Both the position numbers and the translations under genes were made by a program. This document shows positions 9,752-18,419 of a stretch of DNA of 45,263 bases, one piece after another (the stretch's first letter is position 1; each line of letters opens with the position of its first letter). The notes below the pieces were generated by a model. That model was not told the origin of the DNA, searched no databases, and was given only the letters and a program-made list of their open reading frames with translations. This DNA is from an uncultured Lachnospiraceae bacterium (GTDB taxonomy: Bacteria > Bacillota > Clostridia > Lachnospirales > Lachnospiraceae). The DNA lies in NCBI GenBank assembly GCA_946557105.1, contig CAMNSZ010000021.1:1-45263 (forward strand), written 5' to 3'.

Positions 9752-10258
9752 TTAACGCTTCTCAGTTAAAAACATTGTCATACTCCTGCCTTCAACCTTA
9801 GGAGCCTTCTCTACCACAGCAATATCGGACAGGCTTTCTGCAAAGTCATCCAAAATATGCTTGCTGCTGTTCATATGGGCCATCTCACGACCGCGGAACC
9901 GAAGCGTTATCTTTACCTTGTCTCCCTTGGTAAGGAATTTGCGTGCCGCATTCACCTTTGTGTTAAGATCATTGGTATCAATGTTGGGTGAAAGACGAAT
10001 CTCCTTTACCTCAATAGTCCTCTGCTTTTTCTTGGCTTCCTTCTCTTTTCTGATCTGCTCGTACTTGAACTTGCCGTAATCAACAATCTTACAAACGGGC
10101 GGCTTTGCCGTAGGGGCAATCTTTACCAGATCCAGCCCTGCCTCCTCAGCCAGCTTCATGGCTTCTCTAGACGACATAATTCCAAGCTGTTCTCCCTCCT
10201 CGCCAATCAAACGTACCTCTTTGTCTCTGATCTGTTCGTTAATCATTAAATCGCTAAT
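9752..10258 (-). CDS. infC: Translation initiation factor IF-3, ATT start
   Basis: IF-3 binds the 30S subunit, prevents premature joining of 50S and rejects non-standard start codons. The protein shows INEQIRDKEVRLIG, the linker (YEQIRKEKEAKKKQR) and the C-terminal domain with DTNDLNTKVNAARKFLTKGDKVKITLRFRGREM. The first ATG is at 10246, but GGAGG (10268-10272) is 21 bases from it and only 9 from an in-frame ATT at 10258. ATT starts are a known hallmark of infC, allowing IF-3 to limit its own synthesis, so I place the start there, giving 168 residues. This is followed by rpmI and rplT. Confidence 0.95.
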   Translation of the reverse strand: MSDLMINEQIRDKEVRLIGEEGEQLGIMSSREAMKLAEEAGLDLVKIAPTAKPPVCKIVDYGKFKYEQIRKEKEAKKKQRTIEVKEIRLSPNIDTNDLNTKVNAARKFLTKGDKVKITLRFRGREMAHMNSSKHILDDFAESLSDIAVVEKAPKVEGRSMTMFLTEKR

Positions 10259-10457
10259 GGTCTTGCACCTCCATAAGAAAACTGTTTTGCCTAAACAAAA
10301 AAACGGACAGCATAACTATCCACTGTCCATCTTGACGCGCAAATGCAAACCGCATAAACGGCATACTGCTTCAAAAGATATTAACGCTTACCGACCCGAT
10401 TGCCGTAAGGTGAGAGCGGATACTCTGCTTGCTTGTTATATATGTGTTTTCACACTG
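10259..10457 (-). ncRNA. infC-rpmI-rplT leader RNA (L20-leader-like)
   Basis: About 200 untranslated bases between the promoter at 10464-10493 and infC, containing the attenuator hairpin at 10297-10328. Position and terminator fit the autoregulatory leader of this operon in Firmicutes. I could not fold it, so identity with the known L20 leader family is an inference. Confidence 0.6.
10297..10328 (-). terminator. Attenuator terminator in the infC leader
   Basis: On the minus strand GGACAG and CTGTCC form a six-pair stem around a 12-base loop, followed by G and seven T. It lies between the promoter and the infC ribosome binding site, where L20-controlled premature termination is known in Bacillus. 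L20 binding here is inference. Confidence 0.7.
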
Positions 10458-10463
10458 TTATGC

Positions 10464-10493
10464 ATTCTAACACACTTACTTATTATTTGTCAA
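10464..10493 (-). promoter_or_regulatory. Promoter of infC-rpmI-rplT
   Basis: Minus strand: perfect -35 TTGACA (10488-10493), 18-base spacer, -10 TAGAAT (10464-10469). Confidence 0.8.
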
Positions 10494-10629
10494 TACTCAT
10501 ATTTGCATTTCTAAACGTAAATTGGCATTAGGGCATACGGAAATATTACAATATGTAAAGCGGATATATTTTATCCGCTTCGCTGAGCCTTCGGCCTAAC
10601 AATTATGCCGCCCCCAGAGCCAAATATTT

Positions 10630-10950
10630 TTACCGCTCCGTAAAGGTTGCACAAGCCGTCTCTCTACAGTCGCATGCGCCGCAGCCCTTAATATCCACAT
10701 GATCGGCAACGCACTTGTAATTACTATTGTAGATACACTTTACTGCCTCACAGTCAATGCTTATAACCTTACTCGGATGAGACAAGGAGCTGGAATATGC
10801 GTCATGCCCTTCTCTCCTTTGGGCAAAGCTTTCACAGCAGGTATCGTCACAATTGCAGGCATGCTTTCCGCCTACCATGATATCCCCTTTACAGCAATAG
10901 CATTCATCATTGTAGGTACAATTTGTCACTCCGCATTTTAAATCCGCCAT
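10630..10950 (-). CDS. DUF1540 cysteine-rich protein with two repeats
   Basis: 106 residues with two copies of a Cys-rich module: LKCGVTNCTYNDECYCCKGDI ending CNCDDTCCESF, and IDCEAVKCIYNSNYKCVADHVDI ending CDCRETACATF. The spacing of cysteines is that of DUF1540, a family common in Clostridia; metal binding is likely, but the role is unknown. GGAGG stands eight bases before the ATG. The gene is monocistronic, between thrS and infC, and has about 100 bases of AT-rich upstream sequence. Confidence 0.9.
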   Translation of the reverse strand: MADLKCGVTNCTYNDECYCCKGDIMVGGKHACNCDDTCCESFAQRREGHDAYSSSLSHPSKVISIDCEAVKCIYNSNYKCVADHVDIKGCGACDCRETACATFTER

Positions 10951-11159
10951 ACAAGCCTCCTTCTGCGCACCTCCAATTAATATTTTAATATTTTAATAAT
11001 TTAATAATAAGAATAGAAGTACGCAGAATTAGTTTGTACAGCTAACCGGATAAATATACGTTTCCTCTGCTATACATTTATCCAAAATATATATTTTCCC
11101 TTAATTTATCGGCTTAACCATATTTTTACAATTCAACCATGCCCATTAAAAGACACAAG

Positions 11160-13112
11160 CTATTCCTGAACCGTTTCCTTGCGGATTTCCTTCGTCCGAA
11201 TCTCCTTGGAAATCTGGTCGATAAAGACATCCAGCTCCTTTTGGCCCTCGTCACCTGCAAAACGGCTTCTGACGCTGACAATGCCCTCCTCCTCTTCCTT
11301 CTGACCCACCACCAGCATGTAGGGCACCTTTGCAAGTCTTGCTTCACGAATTTTAAAACCAATTTTTTCAGAGCGATTATCCGTAGTGGCAAGAATACCG
11401 TTTTCTTTTAGCTTTGCCTCCACGCCCGCCGCATAGTCGGTATATTTCTCGGATATGGGAAGAACCCGCACCTGCTCCGGACACAGCCATGTGGGGAACT
11501 TCCCCTCATATTTTTCAACAAGCCATGCAAGCGTTCTCTCGTAACAGCCCATGGAGGTTCTGTGGATAATATAGGGGCGTACCTTGTCGCCGTTCTGGTC
11601 AATATAATACATGTCAAACTGCGCCGCCAACAGAGCATCCCATTGAATGGTTATCATGGTATCCTCCTTGCCGTACACATTCTTAGCCTGAATATCTACC
11701 TTCGGCCCGTAGAACGCGGCTTCTCCTTCCCCTTCATAAAAGGGTATATTCAGCTCGTTCAGGATCTGACGAATATGCTCCTGCGTCTCCTCCCAGACCT
11801 CGGGCTCGCCGATATATTTTTCCTTATTATCAGGATCCCACTTGGATAAGCGGTATGTCACGTCATCGCCCACACCCAGCGTCTCCAGACAATATTTTGC
11901 CAAGGCAAGGCACCCCTTAAACTCCTCCACCATCTGATCCGGTCTTACAATCAAATGACCCTCGGAAATGGTAAACTGGCGGACGCGGGTAAGTCCGTGC
12001 ATCTCTCCCGAATCCTCGTTTCTAAACAGAGTGGAAGTCTCGCCGTAGCGCAACGGCAAGTCACGGTAGGAATGCTGTGTTGCCTTATACACAAAGTACT
12101 GAAAAGGGCAGGTCATAGGACGCAGCGCCATAACCTCCTTATCCTTCGCTTCATCTCCCAGCACAAACATACCGTCCAGATAGTGATCCCAATGCCCCGA
12201 CAATTTATACAAATCGCTTTTTGCCATAAGAGGAGTCTTAGTACGCAGATAGCCTCTCTTTTCCTCCTCATCCTCAATCCAGCGCTGCATGGTCTGAATC
12301 ATCTTGGCGCCCTTGGGCATCAGAAGCGGAAGGCCCTGACCGATTACGTCAACCGTGGTAAACAACTCCATTTCCCGCCCAAGTTTATTATGGTCGCGAT
12401 TTTTTACGTTCTCCCAATAAGCCAGATACTCCTCCAGCTCCTCCTTCTTATTGAAAGCCGTACCGTAAATACGCTGCAGCATGGCATTCTCGGACTTCCC
12501 CCTCCAGTAAGCGCCCGAGGAGGAGGTCAGCTTAAACGCCTTAATCCCCTTGGTACTCATCAGATGAGGACCGGCGCACAAATCCACAAACTCGCCCTGA
12601 CTATAGAAGGAAATCTCCGCGTCCTGAGGCAAATCACGAATCAGCTCCACCTTGTAGGGCTCGCCCTTTTCCTCCATAAGCTTGAGGGCTTCCTCTCTGG
12701 GAAGGGTAAATTTCTCCAGCTTTTCGCCCTTCTTGATTATTTTCTTCATCTCGGCTTCCAGCGCGTCCAAATCCTCTCTGGAAAAAGGAGCGTGGTCAAA
12801 ATCATAATAATAACCGTTTTCAATGCTGGGTCCGATTGTCAGCTTTGCGTCGGGGAATAAATGCTTCACCGCCTCCGCAAGCACATGGGAGGCAGTGTGG
12901 CGAATGGTAGCCAAGCCCTCTTTGTCATTGGCGGTACAGATACTCAGCTCGCAGTCATGGTCAAGAACGGTTCTCAAATCCACAACCTCCCCGTCTACCT
13001 TTCCGCAGCATGCCGCTCTCGCAAGCCCTTCGCTCAAATCCAGCGCAATTTCATACACGCTTTTACTCTCCGCATACTCCTTCACGGAGCCGTCCTTTAA
13101 TGTGATTTTCAT
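11160..13112 (-). CDS. thrS: Threonyl-tRNA synthetase
   Basis: 650 residues, the usual full length. The N-terminal TGS domain (MKITLKDGSVKEYAESKSV) is followed by the editing domain with the HxxxH-type segment RHTASHVLAEAVKHLFPDAKLTIGPSIENGYYYDF. The class II catalytic core has the zinc-binding region around RPMTCPFQYFVYK, motif 2 (LFRNEDSGEMHGLTRVRQF) and motif 3 (GCYERTLAWLVEKYEG), and an anticodon-binding domain ends the protein. It charges tRNA-Thr with threonine and edits serine. Expression is controlled by the T-box directly upstream. Confidence 0.99.
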   Translation of the reverse strand: MKITLKDGSVKEYAESKSVYEIALDLSEGLARAACCGKVDGEVVDLRTVLDHDCELSICTANDKEGLATIRHTASHVLAEAVKHLFPDAKLTIGPSIENGYYYDFDHAPFSREDLDALEAEMKKIIKKGEKLEKFTLPREEALKLMEEKGEPYKVELIRDLPQDAEISFYSQGEFVDLCAGPHLMSTKGIKAFKLTSSSGAYWRGKSENAMLQRIYGTAFNKKEELEEYLAYWENVKNRDHNKLGREMELFTTVDVIGQGLPLLMPKGAKMIQTMQRWIEDEEEKRGYLRTKTPLMAKSDLYKLSGHWDHYLDGMFVLGDEAKDKEVMALRPMTCPFQYFVYKATQHSYRDLPLRYGETSTLFRNEDSGEMHGLTRVRQFTISEGHLIVRPDQMVEEFKGCLALAKYCLETLGVGDDVTYRLSKWDPDNKEKYIGEPEVWEETQEHIRQILNELNIPFYEGEGEAAFYGPKVDIQAKNVYGKEDTMITIQWDALLAAQFDMYYIDQNGDKVRPYIIHRTSMGCYERTLAWLVEKYEGKFPTWLCPEQVRVLPISEKYTDYAAGVEAKLKENGILATTDNRSEKIGFKIREARLAKVPYMLVVGQKEEEEGIVSVRSRFAGDEGQKELDVFIDQISKEIRTKEIRKETVQE

Positions 13113-13197
13113 TTTCCTGTTCCTTCCTTTCCGTCTTACTTCCTACCGCGAATAAGCCGACCGCCGTCTCCTGCTTTAACGCTGCTTATCCGCGCAA

Positions 13198-13230
13198 AAA
13201 AGTCCCTTGCAATATTTCTATTGCAAGGGA
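13198..13230 (-). terminator. T-box terminator hairpin
   Basis: Minus strand: GTCCCTTGCAATA pairs with TATTGCAAGGGAC around a short GAAA loop and is followed by T6. The inner 24 bases recur exactly at 14981-15004. Confidence 0.95.
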
Positions 13231-13475
13231 CGTAATGATACGCGGTTCCACCCTTGTTGCGGCATCCTGCCGCCTCCTTCATTTGCTCGTAACGGGAGCC
13301 TCCGGGCCGTATTAAAGCCGCTCCGAGATGGTCTTTAGCCGCTTAGGACAAAACCGCTTACAGCACATGGCACATTTTACGACAAAATTGCGCCAAGGCG
13401 GTTCTCTCTGCTGTCTGCCACAGCCTACTGTTCTCTTCAACGCTTTGCATATTGCTTAAGACTTATGATTAATCA
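13198..13475 (-). promoter_or_regulatory. T-box riboswitch upstream of thrS
   Basis: The minus strand contains the T-box core AAGGGTGGAACCGCG (about 13240-13254) that pairs with the uncharged tRNA acceptor end, followed by a strong terminator at 13198-13230. A structured stem I region lies upstream. An ACC threonine codon at 13330-13332 is in a plausible specifier position, matching the downstream gene; the exact specifier loop was not folded. Low charged tRNA-Thr should favour antitermination and raise thrS expression. Confidence 0.93.
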
Positions 13476-13512
13476 TCATAATACTTTTTATGCTTCTTGT
13501 AAAGCTTTTTCT

Positions 13513-14544
13513 TTATGCAAAAACTAACAGATACCATCTGTTCATGGCTGGATGCTCCGTTCCGGCAAAGGGAGCATCCAACTGCCGAAAACCATAATGC
13601 GGGTAAATCCTGTTCGCCGTAGCAAGCAAGGTTGAGGTCTCGATATAAAGCGCCGGAAAACGTTCCTTGGCAAAGCATATGGCATGTTCCAGCAAAAACG
13701 CGCTATACCCCTTCCCTCTATGCTCCTTATCAATATACAGCTTCTGCAGCTCTCCCATCTGAGGATTTCCCGCAAAGAAAGCCACGCCGACTCCTCCCAC
13801 GACCACGTCATTTACTTCCAAAACCCAATAGCCGGCATTTTCCATACTATTGTAAAAGCCCGCCAAATCCTCCAGCTGTGGGTCAAAATATACCGTACCC
13901 GGAATATCCAACCCATACTCCTTTAAAGAGTCTTTCACTATCTGTTCCATGCGCCGATTGTCGCTCTTTTTGATTCTTCGCAAAAGCACCGAGGCTTTCC
14001 GCTCCAAATACCTGTAAACCATGTCGAGCTCCTCCATGAAAATACAGTGGCGGATTTTGTTTTCCCGCACCAAATCACGGCACTGCTCAAAATCAAGCCA
14101 TCGCACCTCCTCCACCTCTTCTTCCTGAAGAATGAATTCCGAGGGCTCCCTATGACACCAGAGCGCATAAACATTTGTCACCTGATTATCCTTAAACGGC
14201 TTTCCGTAAAATTCCTGTTCCCACACAAAATGCCTCTGCCCGCAGTAATGAAGCTCCCACGGATTAGCGGCTAGCCCCAGCTCCTCCCTAAGCTCCCTAA
14301 GCGCCGAGGGAACAAAATCCTCTCCCGCCGGGATATGACCTGCACTGGAAATATCATAGCAGCCGGGGAATGAATCCTTATTTTTACTGCGCTTCTGCAG
14401 CAATATCTGTACGCCCTCAGGACTTCTTTTTAACAGCCACACATGGGAAGTCCTGTGACGGATCCCCTCCGCGTGCGCTATCGCTCTCTCTATCGTTTTA
14501 CCTATGGGCGCACCCTTCTCGTCCACAATGTCCAGAATTTCCAT
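13513..14544 (-). CDS. Nudix hydrolase-GNAT acetyltransferase fusion
   Basis: 343 residues. The first half is a Nudix domain with a complete box (GHIPAGEDFVPSALRELREE followed by LGL) and an N-terminal segment (EILDIVDEKGAPIGKTIERA) resembling isopentenyl-diphosphate isomerase-like Nudix proteins. The second half (from about 185) is a GNAT fold with LQKLYIDKEHRGKGYSAFLL, the acetyl-CoA pyrophosphate-binding loop, and YPHYGFRQLD. It probably hydrolyses a nucleoside-diphosphate-linked substrate and acetylates a separate acceptor; neither is known. The ATG at 14544 has GAGGGAG before it and lies 19 bases after the ArsC-like gene, so the two are cotranscribed. Confidence 0.9.
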   Translation of the reverse strand: MEILDIVDEKGAPIGKTIERAIAHAEGIRHRTSHVWLLKRSPEGVQILLQKRSKNKDSFPGCYDISSAGHIPAGEDFVPSALRELREELGLAANPWELHYCGQRHFVWEQEFYGKPFKDNQVTNVYALWCHREPSEFILQEEEVEEVRWLDFEQCRDLVRENKIRHCIFMEELDMVYRYLERKASVLLRRIKKSDNRRMEQIVKDSLKEYGLDIPGTVYFDPQLEDLAGFYNSMENAGYWVLEVNDVVVGGVGVAFFAGNPQMGELQKLYIDKEHRGKGYSAFLLEHAICFAKERFPALYIETSTLLATANRIYPHYGFRQLDAPFAGTEHPAMNRWYLLVFA

Positions 14545-14563
14545 ATGCTCCCTCTTCTGCGCC

Positions 14564-14914
14564 TTATTTGATTTTTTCCTTCCACTCCGCTTCCTTAAAA
14601 CCCACAAGCACAAAGTCCTCTCCCACCGCAAGCGGTCTCTTTACCAGCATACCGTCTGTGGCAAGCAAAGACAACTGTTCCTCCTCCGACATCAAAGGAA
14701 GCTTGTCCTTTAACATAAGCTCCTTGTATAAATTGCCGCTGGCGTTAAAGAAACGCTTAAGGGGCAGCCCGCTCCTTTGTACCCATCCGGCAAGCTCCTC
14801 CTTTGTAGGATTTTTCTCCTTTATCGAACGTTCTTCATAAGATATATTATTTTCATCCAACCATTTTAAAGCCTTTTTACAGGTAGAACACTTTGAATAG
14901 CATAACACAAGCAT
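14564..14914 (-). CDS. ArsC/Spx-family thioredoxin-fold protein
   Basis: 116 residues, typical for the family. The N-terminus LVLCYSKCSTCKKALKWLDE has the Cys-x2-Cys site and the following helix of ArsC-like proteins; KNPTKEELAGWVQRSGLPLKRFFNASG and LLATDGMLVKRPLAV are also characteristic. Such proteins are arsenate reductase relatives or, as Spx, RNA polymerase-binding regulators; the sequence alone does not decide, although the RPLAV region is closer to the YffB/ArsC type. The start at 14914 is preceded by GGAGGAAAGCT; the upstream in-frame extension lies inside the terminator region and is rejected. Confidence 0.88.
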   Translation of the reverse strand: MLVLCYSKCSTCKKALKWLDENNISYEERSIKEKNPTKEELAGWVQRSGLPLKRFFNASGNLYKELMLKDKLPLMSEEEQLSLLATDGMLVKRPLAVGEDFVLVGFKEAEWKEKIK

Positions 14915-14978
14915 AGCTTTCCTCCTTCGGTAATACTCTTTCAATAAATTATAACGGCTAAACCATACCCAAAAAATT

Positions 14979-15005
14979 CCTTGCAATATTTCTATTGCAA
15001 GGAAA
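14979..15005 (-). terminator. Intrinsic terminator, copy of the thrS T-box hairpin
   Basis: Minus strand: CCTTGCAATA/TATTGCAAGG stem with a GAAA-type loop, then AATTTTTTGGG. It ends the upstream chemoreceptor-like gene. The 24-base core is identical to the T-box terminator at 13198-13230. Confidence 0.8.
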
Positions 15006-15127
15006 ATAACCGTGCGCATTTTTACCTACATTAAGGTTATTAAGGTGTTAAGGCACATAACTGCAGCTGCATCTAAATCCCGCTTTGCCGTTCCCCAAAG
15101 ATATACTAAACGCCAAAACGACTTTGC

Positions 15128-15961
15128 TTATTGCTTTTGTATATCCTCCTCCAGCCTTCCAGCAAGCACTATCGTCTCGTCCAAAATCTCCTGAATGGAG
15201 CTGACGCTTCCCGTGTACTCCTTTGCAATATGACCTGCGTCCTTGATAGAGGAAATAATTGCGGTCAAATGCTCCATAATGGTGTTCAGGGTTACTTTGA
15301 TTTCGGATGCGGATTTTCCGCTGTTGCCGGCGAGCTTTCCCATCTCATTTGCAACTACCGCAAAGCCTCGGCCGTACTCGCCGCTGCGCGCCGCCTCAAT
15401 AGAGGCGTTCAGTGCCAGAATATTGGAACGCGAAGCGTTTTCGTTAATCTTATTTACAACGTCTACCGCATTATGCACATCGTTTTCCACATTATTGGTA
15501 ATTTCATCCATATCCGCCAAAAGCTTGAACAAATTTTCTATTCCGCCCAGCAGCGCCTGCAGGGAATCCTGAATATTTCCTACCGAATCCTTAAATTTTG
15601 ACGTAATCTCTACCATCTGTTCTTTTACGCCTACAGAATATGTACAAGTGATACAGCCCACTACGTTTCCGTCGTCCAGAACCGGTACCAGCTCTCCCTC
15701 GAAGGCTTCTCCCATCACCTCCTTGGGCAGACAGTTATGCCGCGGCTTTCCCGTCCGTATCACCTCGTTAAACGCACCACTGGGATCATGGAAGGTTTCA
15801 CCGATATTTAACTGCGGTTTCTTCCCGTATGGTATGGAAAAGCCTTGAACCACCCCGTCCGTATCCAAAACCGTAATAAACACATCCTGTGAAAACATCT
15901 GCCTAATTACCGGGAGTACGCCAACTAACTTCTCCAACTGCTTATTAATCTGTCCGTCCAT
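15128..15961 (-). CDS. Soluble methyl-accepting chemotaxis-like protein
   Basis: 277 residues and no membrane segment. Residues 1-120 form a small sensor-like domain ([20 protein letters not shown] and later [19 protein letters not shown], resembling a PAS/GAF or cache-derived fold). The C-terminal half is a receptor signalling helix bundle with the hairpin tip [35 protein letters not shown], diagnostic of MCP proteins. The bundle is short, and no methylation region is evident. It could couple to a CheA/CheW array in the cytoplasm or serve a related switch. GGAGG precedes the ATG. No other chemotaxis gene is in view. Confidence 0.88.
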   Translation of the reverse strand: MDGQINKQLEKLVGVLPVIRQMFSQDVFITVLDTDGVVQGFSIPYGKKPQLNIGETFHDPSGAFNEVIRTGKPRHNCLPKEVMGEAFEGELVPVLDDGNVVGCITCTYSVGVKEQMVEITSKFKDSVGNIQDSLQALLGGIENLFKLLADMDEITNNVENDVHNAVDVVNKINENASRSNILALNASIEAARSGEYGRGFAVVANEMGKLAGNSGKSASEIKVTLNTIMEHLTAIISSIKDAGHIAKEYTGSVSSIQEILDETIVLAGRLEEDIQKQ

Positions 15962-16153
15962 ACCTGATACCTCCGTTTTTCCTGTTGATTTTATCTTTTA
16001 TTCCGCCGCTTCACGGCTGCTGCCGACGGCCGGCAACCCCTAATCCCGATATCTGTTTTATGAAGCTCCACGCATTCTGTTGATATCCGGATTTTAGTAC
16101 CATTATATCATAGCTTTGTTTTTTCCGCTAGATGTTATAATGCCAAGAATAAA

Positions 16154-16175
16154 AAAGTGCCGTAAACGGCACTTT
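16154..16175 (-). terminator. Intrinsic terminator
   Basis: Minus strand AAAGTGCCGT/ACGGCACTTT hairpin with two-base loop followed by TTTTTT-type run. Confidence 0.85.
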
Positions 16176-16234
16176 AAAGACCCCTCCTCAATCTTTCCTT
16201 GCAAAGACGATTTTTGCTATTTGGTAAAAAAATC

Positions 16235-16270
16235 GGACAAAAAAAGTGCAAGGCCCCACTCTTTTTGTCC
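16235..16270. terminator. Probable bidirectional terminator after the CarD gene
   Basis: GGACAAAAAAAGTG and CACTCTTTTTGTCC form an imperfect inverted repeat flanked by A and T tracts, just beyond the CarD-like stop codon. Confidence 0.65.
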
Positions 16271-16276
16271 GGCTCA

Positions 16277-16783
16277 TTATACATACTTATCCATCTCTTC
16301 GGCTATATAGCTCTCTATCGTCTCACGAGGCATACTTAAGGAAACCGCAAGCTCTCCGTACAGGTTGTCCTCCGCCATGCGGAAGTACTTGGCGTCCACC
16401 GCCGTCACCTTCCGCCCCGCCTCTAAGCGCTTTTGCTTCCTGAGATAAATTGTCTTTATTATCTTTATCCATTCCTCACAGCAGTTTGTTTTCATACATC
16501 CCTTGTATTCCTGCTCCAAAAGCTTATCATTGGTGATTGTAATCAATGGAATATCGGGTATCCCCTGAATCAATTCATCAGCCTGTTCCCTGCTCAACAC
16601 TCTGCGCATAGATTCCTCCGCCGTATCCACCGGCACGTACACCGTGCTCCCCGACATATAAAGGGGCTTCAGTATATAGTATCTTCTCTCCTTATCCACA
16701 CCGGAAATATTTAGAGTCGTTATATCCTCTACCATACACACACCTTTATTGCCACATACTACATATTCACCCTTTGCAAACAC
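16277..16783 (-). CDS. CarD family transcriptional regulator
   Basis: 168 residues. The N-terminal third is the RNA polymerase-interacting CarD/TRCF-like domain (GEYVVCGNKGVCMVEDI, RRYYILKPLYMSGSTVYVPVD) and the rest is helical, including MAEDNLYGELAVSLSMPRETIESYI, as in CarD/CdnL proteins. These bind the RNA polymerase beta subunit and stabilise open promoter complexes. The start is GTG, preceded by AGGAGGAAGGCA. A candidate promoter lies at 16860-16889. Gene and terminators suggest a single-gene unit. Confidence 0.93.
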   Translation of the reverse strand: MFAKGEYVVCGNKGVCMVEDITTLNISGVDKERRYYILKPLYMSGSTVYVPVDTAEESMRRVLSREQADELIQGIPDIPLITITNDKLLEQEYKGCMKTNCCEEWIKIIKTIYLRKQKRLEAGRKVTAVDAKYFRMAEDNLYGELAVSLSMPRETIESYIAEEMDKYV

Positions 16784-16859
16784 TGCCTTCCTCCTTTCTA
16801 CTCACATCCGAAGCACAAACTATTCATTATCTGCACCTTACTACTATTGTTATAACCTT

Positions 16860-16889
16860 ATTTTAACAAATTAAACCTCAAAATGTCAG
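16860..16889 (-). promoter_or_regulatory. Candidate promoter of the CarD gene
   Basis: Minus strand: CTGACA (16884-16889), 18-base spacer, TAAAAT (16860-16865). Confidence 0.5.
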
Positions 16890-17017
16890 TAAACTTTTGC
16901 AAATCCTTGTAATTTCGTGAATATGGCAATACAGGCACCGATTTTCTTTGTGCAAATCGCTGCATCATTAGGTATAATAAAGATAAAAAGCTTCCCTCTT
17001 ATCCTCCACAGCGCTCT

Positions 17018-18385
17018 TTACTCCTCCTGCTGTTTTAGCTCTATAACAGACTTCTTTTTCCATTTACCTCTGAAGTATCTGCACACACACACCACCGCCG
17101 TTGTGACCCATGTTACTCCTGTTGTAACCCAGATCCCCCAATAGCCCAAAAAAGGAATGCGCGTAAAAACCTGCGAATATAAAATTCGGCAAGTGACCTC
17201 GGTAAACCCGTTTATCATGGCAAAGCCGGTATCCCCGCAGCCGTTTAGCAGTGCGCGGGGAACATAAATCATGCCCAGCCCGAAATAACACAGACTGGTA
17301 ATGCGCAGGGCTCTGTAGCCGATATCGATCACCCCCTGCTCCTTCACAAAAATCCCCACTATCCTATGACCGAACAGATATGCTATAGGAACCAGTAACA
17401 GGCTGAAAATAAGAGCCATAAGAGCAGCCTGACGGAATCCCTTTTTCACACGCTCCACTTTACCCGCTCCTATATTCTGACCCGAATATGTAGTAAGCGC
17501 CGCACCCAGAGAGCCGTAAGGCTGCTGCACTATCTGCTCAATACGATTTGTTATCGTATAAGCCGCCATCACCGTGTCGCCATAACTGTTTACCACTCCC
17601 TGCAGCGCCATACAGGAAACGGCTATCATGGAATTCTGTAATGCCACCGGCACACCCAAACGGAAGGAACGTAATATTATTTTCTTGCGAGGCTTTAGCT
17701 CCTCCCTGCTCAAACGAAAATACGGCACCCTGTGATATGCGTATAACAGGCTGGCAGAGGCAGATATTGCCTGCGCAATAATCGTGGCAAGAGCCACGCC
17801 GAATACGCTTAAGTCAAGTGCCAGAACAAAGGTCAAATCCAACACCACATTGACTATGCTGGACAGCATCAAAAAATACAGGGGGGTTTTGGAATCTCCC
17901 AACGCGCGCAGAATTGCCGCCACGCCGTTATACAACGCAATTGCCACAATACCCGCGCAGGTCGTTCTCATATAAATAACGGAATTCCCGATAATGTTAT
18001 CCGGCGTCATCAAAAGCCTTAGCAGATACGGACAAAGTACGATACCGATAATGCTGACCGTCAATGCCGCCGTTACCAGAACATAAAAGGAATTGGCAAT
18101 GGTAGCGCGCACGTTTTTCTCATCCTTGGCTCCAAAATACTGGGAGACAATAATGCCGATTCCAATGGCAAGCCCCGAGCTTAACGAAAAAAACAAAAAG
18201 TTCATGGAGCCGCAGGTTCCTACCGCCGCCAACGCGTCTTTCCCTACAAAATTCCCCACCACAATGGAATCCACCATATTGTACAGCTGTTGAAAGAGAT
18301 TTCCTATCAGCAGCGGCAGGGCAAATTTTAATATGTGCTTTATGGGACTGCCCGTGGTCATATCCGTCACGTTTCTTGTATTCAT
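17018..18385 (-). CDS. MATE family multidrug/sodium antiporter
   Basis: 455 residues, the standard length, with about 12 hydrophobic helices in two homologous halves. Family signatures include DMTTGSPIKHILKFALPLLIGNLFQQLYNMVDSIVVG at the N-terminus, NFLFFSLSSGLAIGIGIIVSQYFGA, and AYTITNRIEQIVQQPYGSLGAALTTYSGQNIGAG in the second half. Such proteins export cationic drugs or metabolites using Na+ or H+ gradients in the cytoplasmic membrane. The gene follows the xylanase gene by 34 bases on the same strand, so the two are probably cotranscribed. Confidence 0.95.
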   Translation of the reverse strand: MNTRNVTDMTTGSPIKHILKFALPLLIGNLFQQLYNMVDSIVVGNFVGKDALAAVGTCGSMNFLFFSLSSGLAIGIGIIVSQYFGAKDEKNVRATIANSFYVLVTAALTVSIIGIVLCPYLLRLLMTPDNIIGNSVIYMRTTCAGIVAIALYNGVAAILRALGDSKTPLYFLMLSSIVNVVLDLTFVLALDLSVFGVALATIIAQAISASASLLYAYHRVPYFRLSREELKPRKKIILRSFRLGVPVALQNSMIAVSCMALQGVVNSYGDTVMAAYTITNRIEQIVQQPYGSLGAALTTYSGQNIGAGKVERVKKGFRQAALMALIFSLLLVPIAYLFGHRIVGIFVKEQGVIDIGYRALRITSLCYFGLGMIYVPRALLNGCGDTGFAMINGFTEVTCRILYSQVFTRIPFLGYWGIWVTTGVTWVTTAVVCVCRYFRGKWKKKSVIELKQQEE

Positions 18386-18419
18386 CGTTATACCTCATAA
18401 ACAGTTTTCTGATTTAATT

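Larger units (their letters stand above)
15962..16276. other. Intergenic region between CarD and the chemoreceptor-like gene
   Basis: It holds two minus-strand terminators after the CarD gene (16154-16175 and 16235-16270) and a minus-strand extended -10 promoter (TGATATAAT, 16102-16110) that would give the chemoreceptor-like gene a leader of about 135 bases. No ORF is supported. Confidence 0.55.

Noticed and set aside
10571..10593. AGCGGATA/TATCCGCT hairpin as terminator of the DUF1540 gene
   Set aside because: The stem is good, but the following T run on the minus strand is only three bases, so termination is not supported.
11955..12860. 301-residue plus-strand ORF
   Set aside because: Lies entirely opposite thrS and mirrors its codons; no start site or family resemblance.
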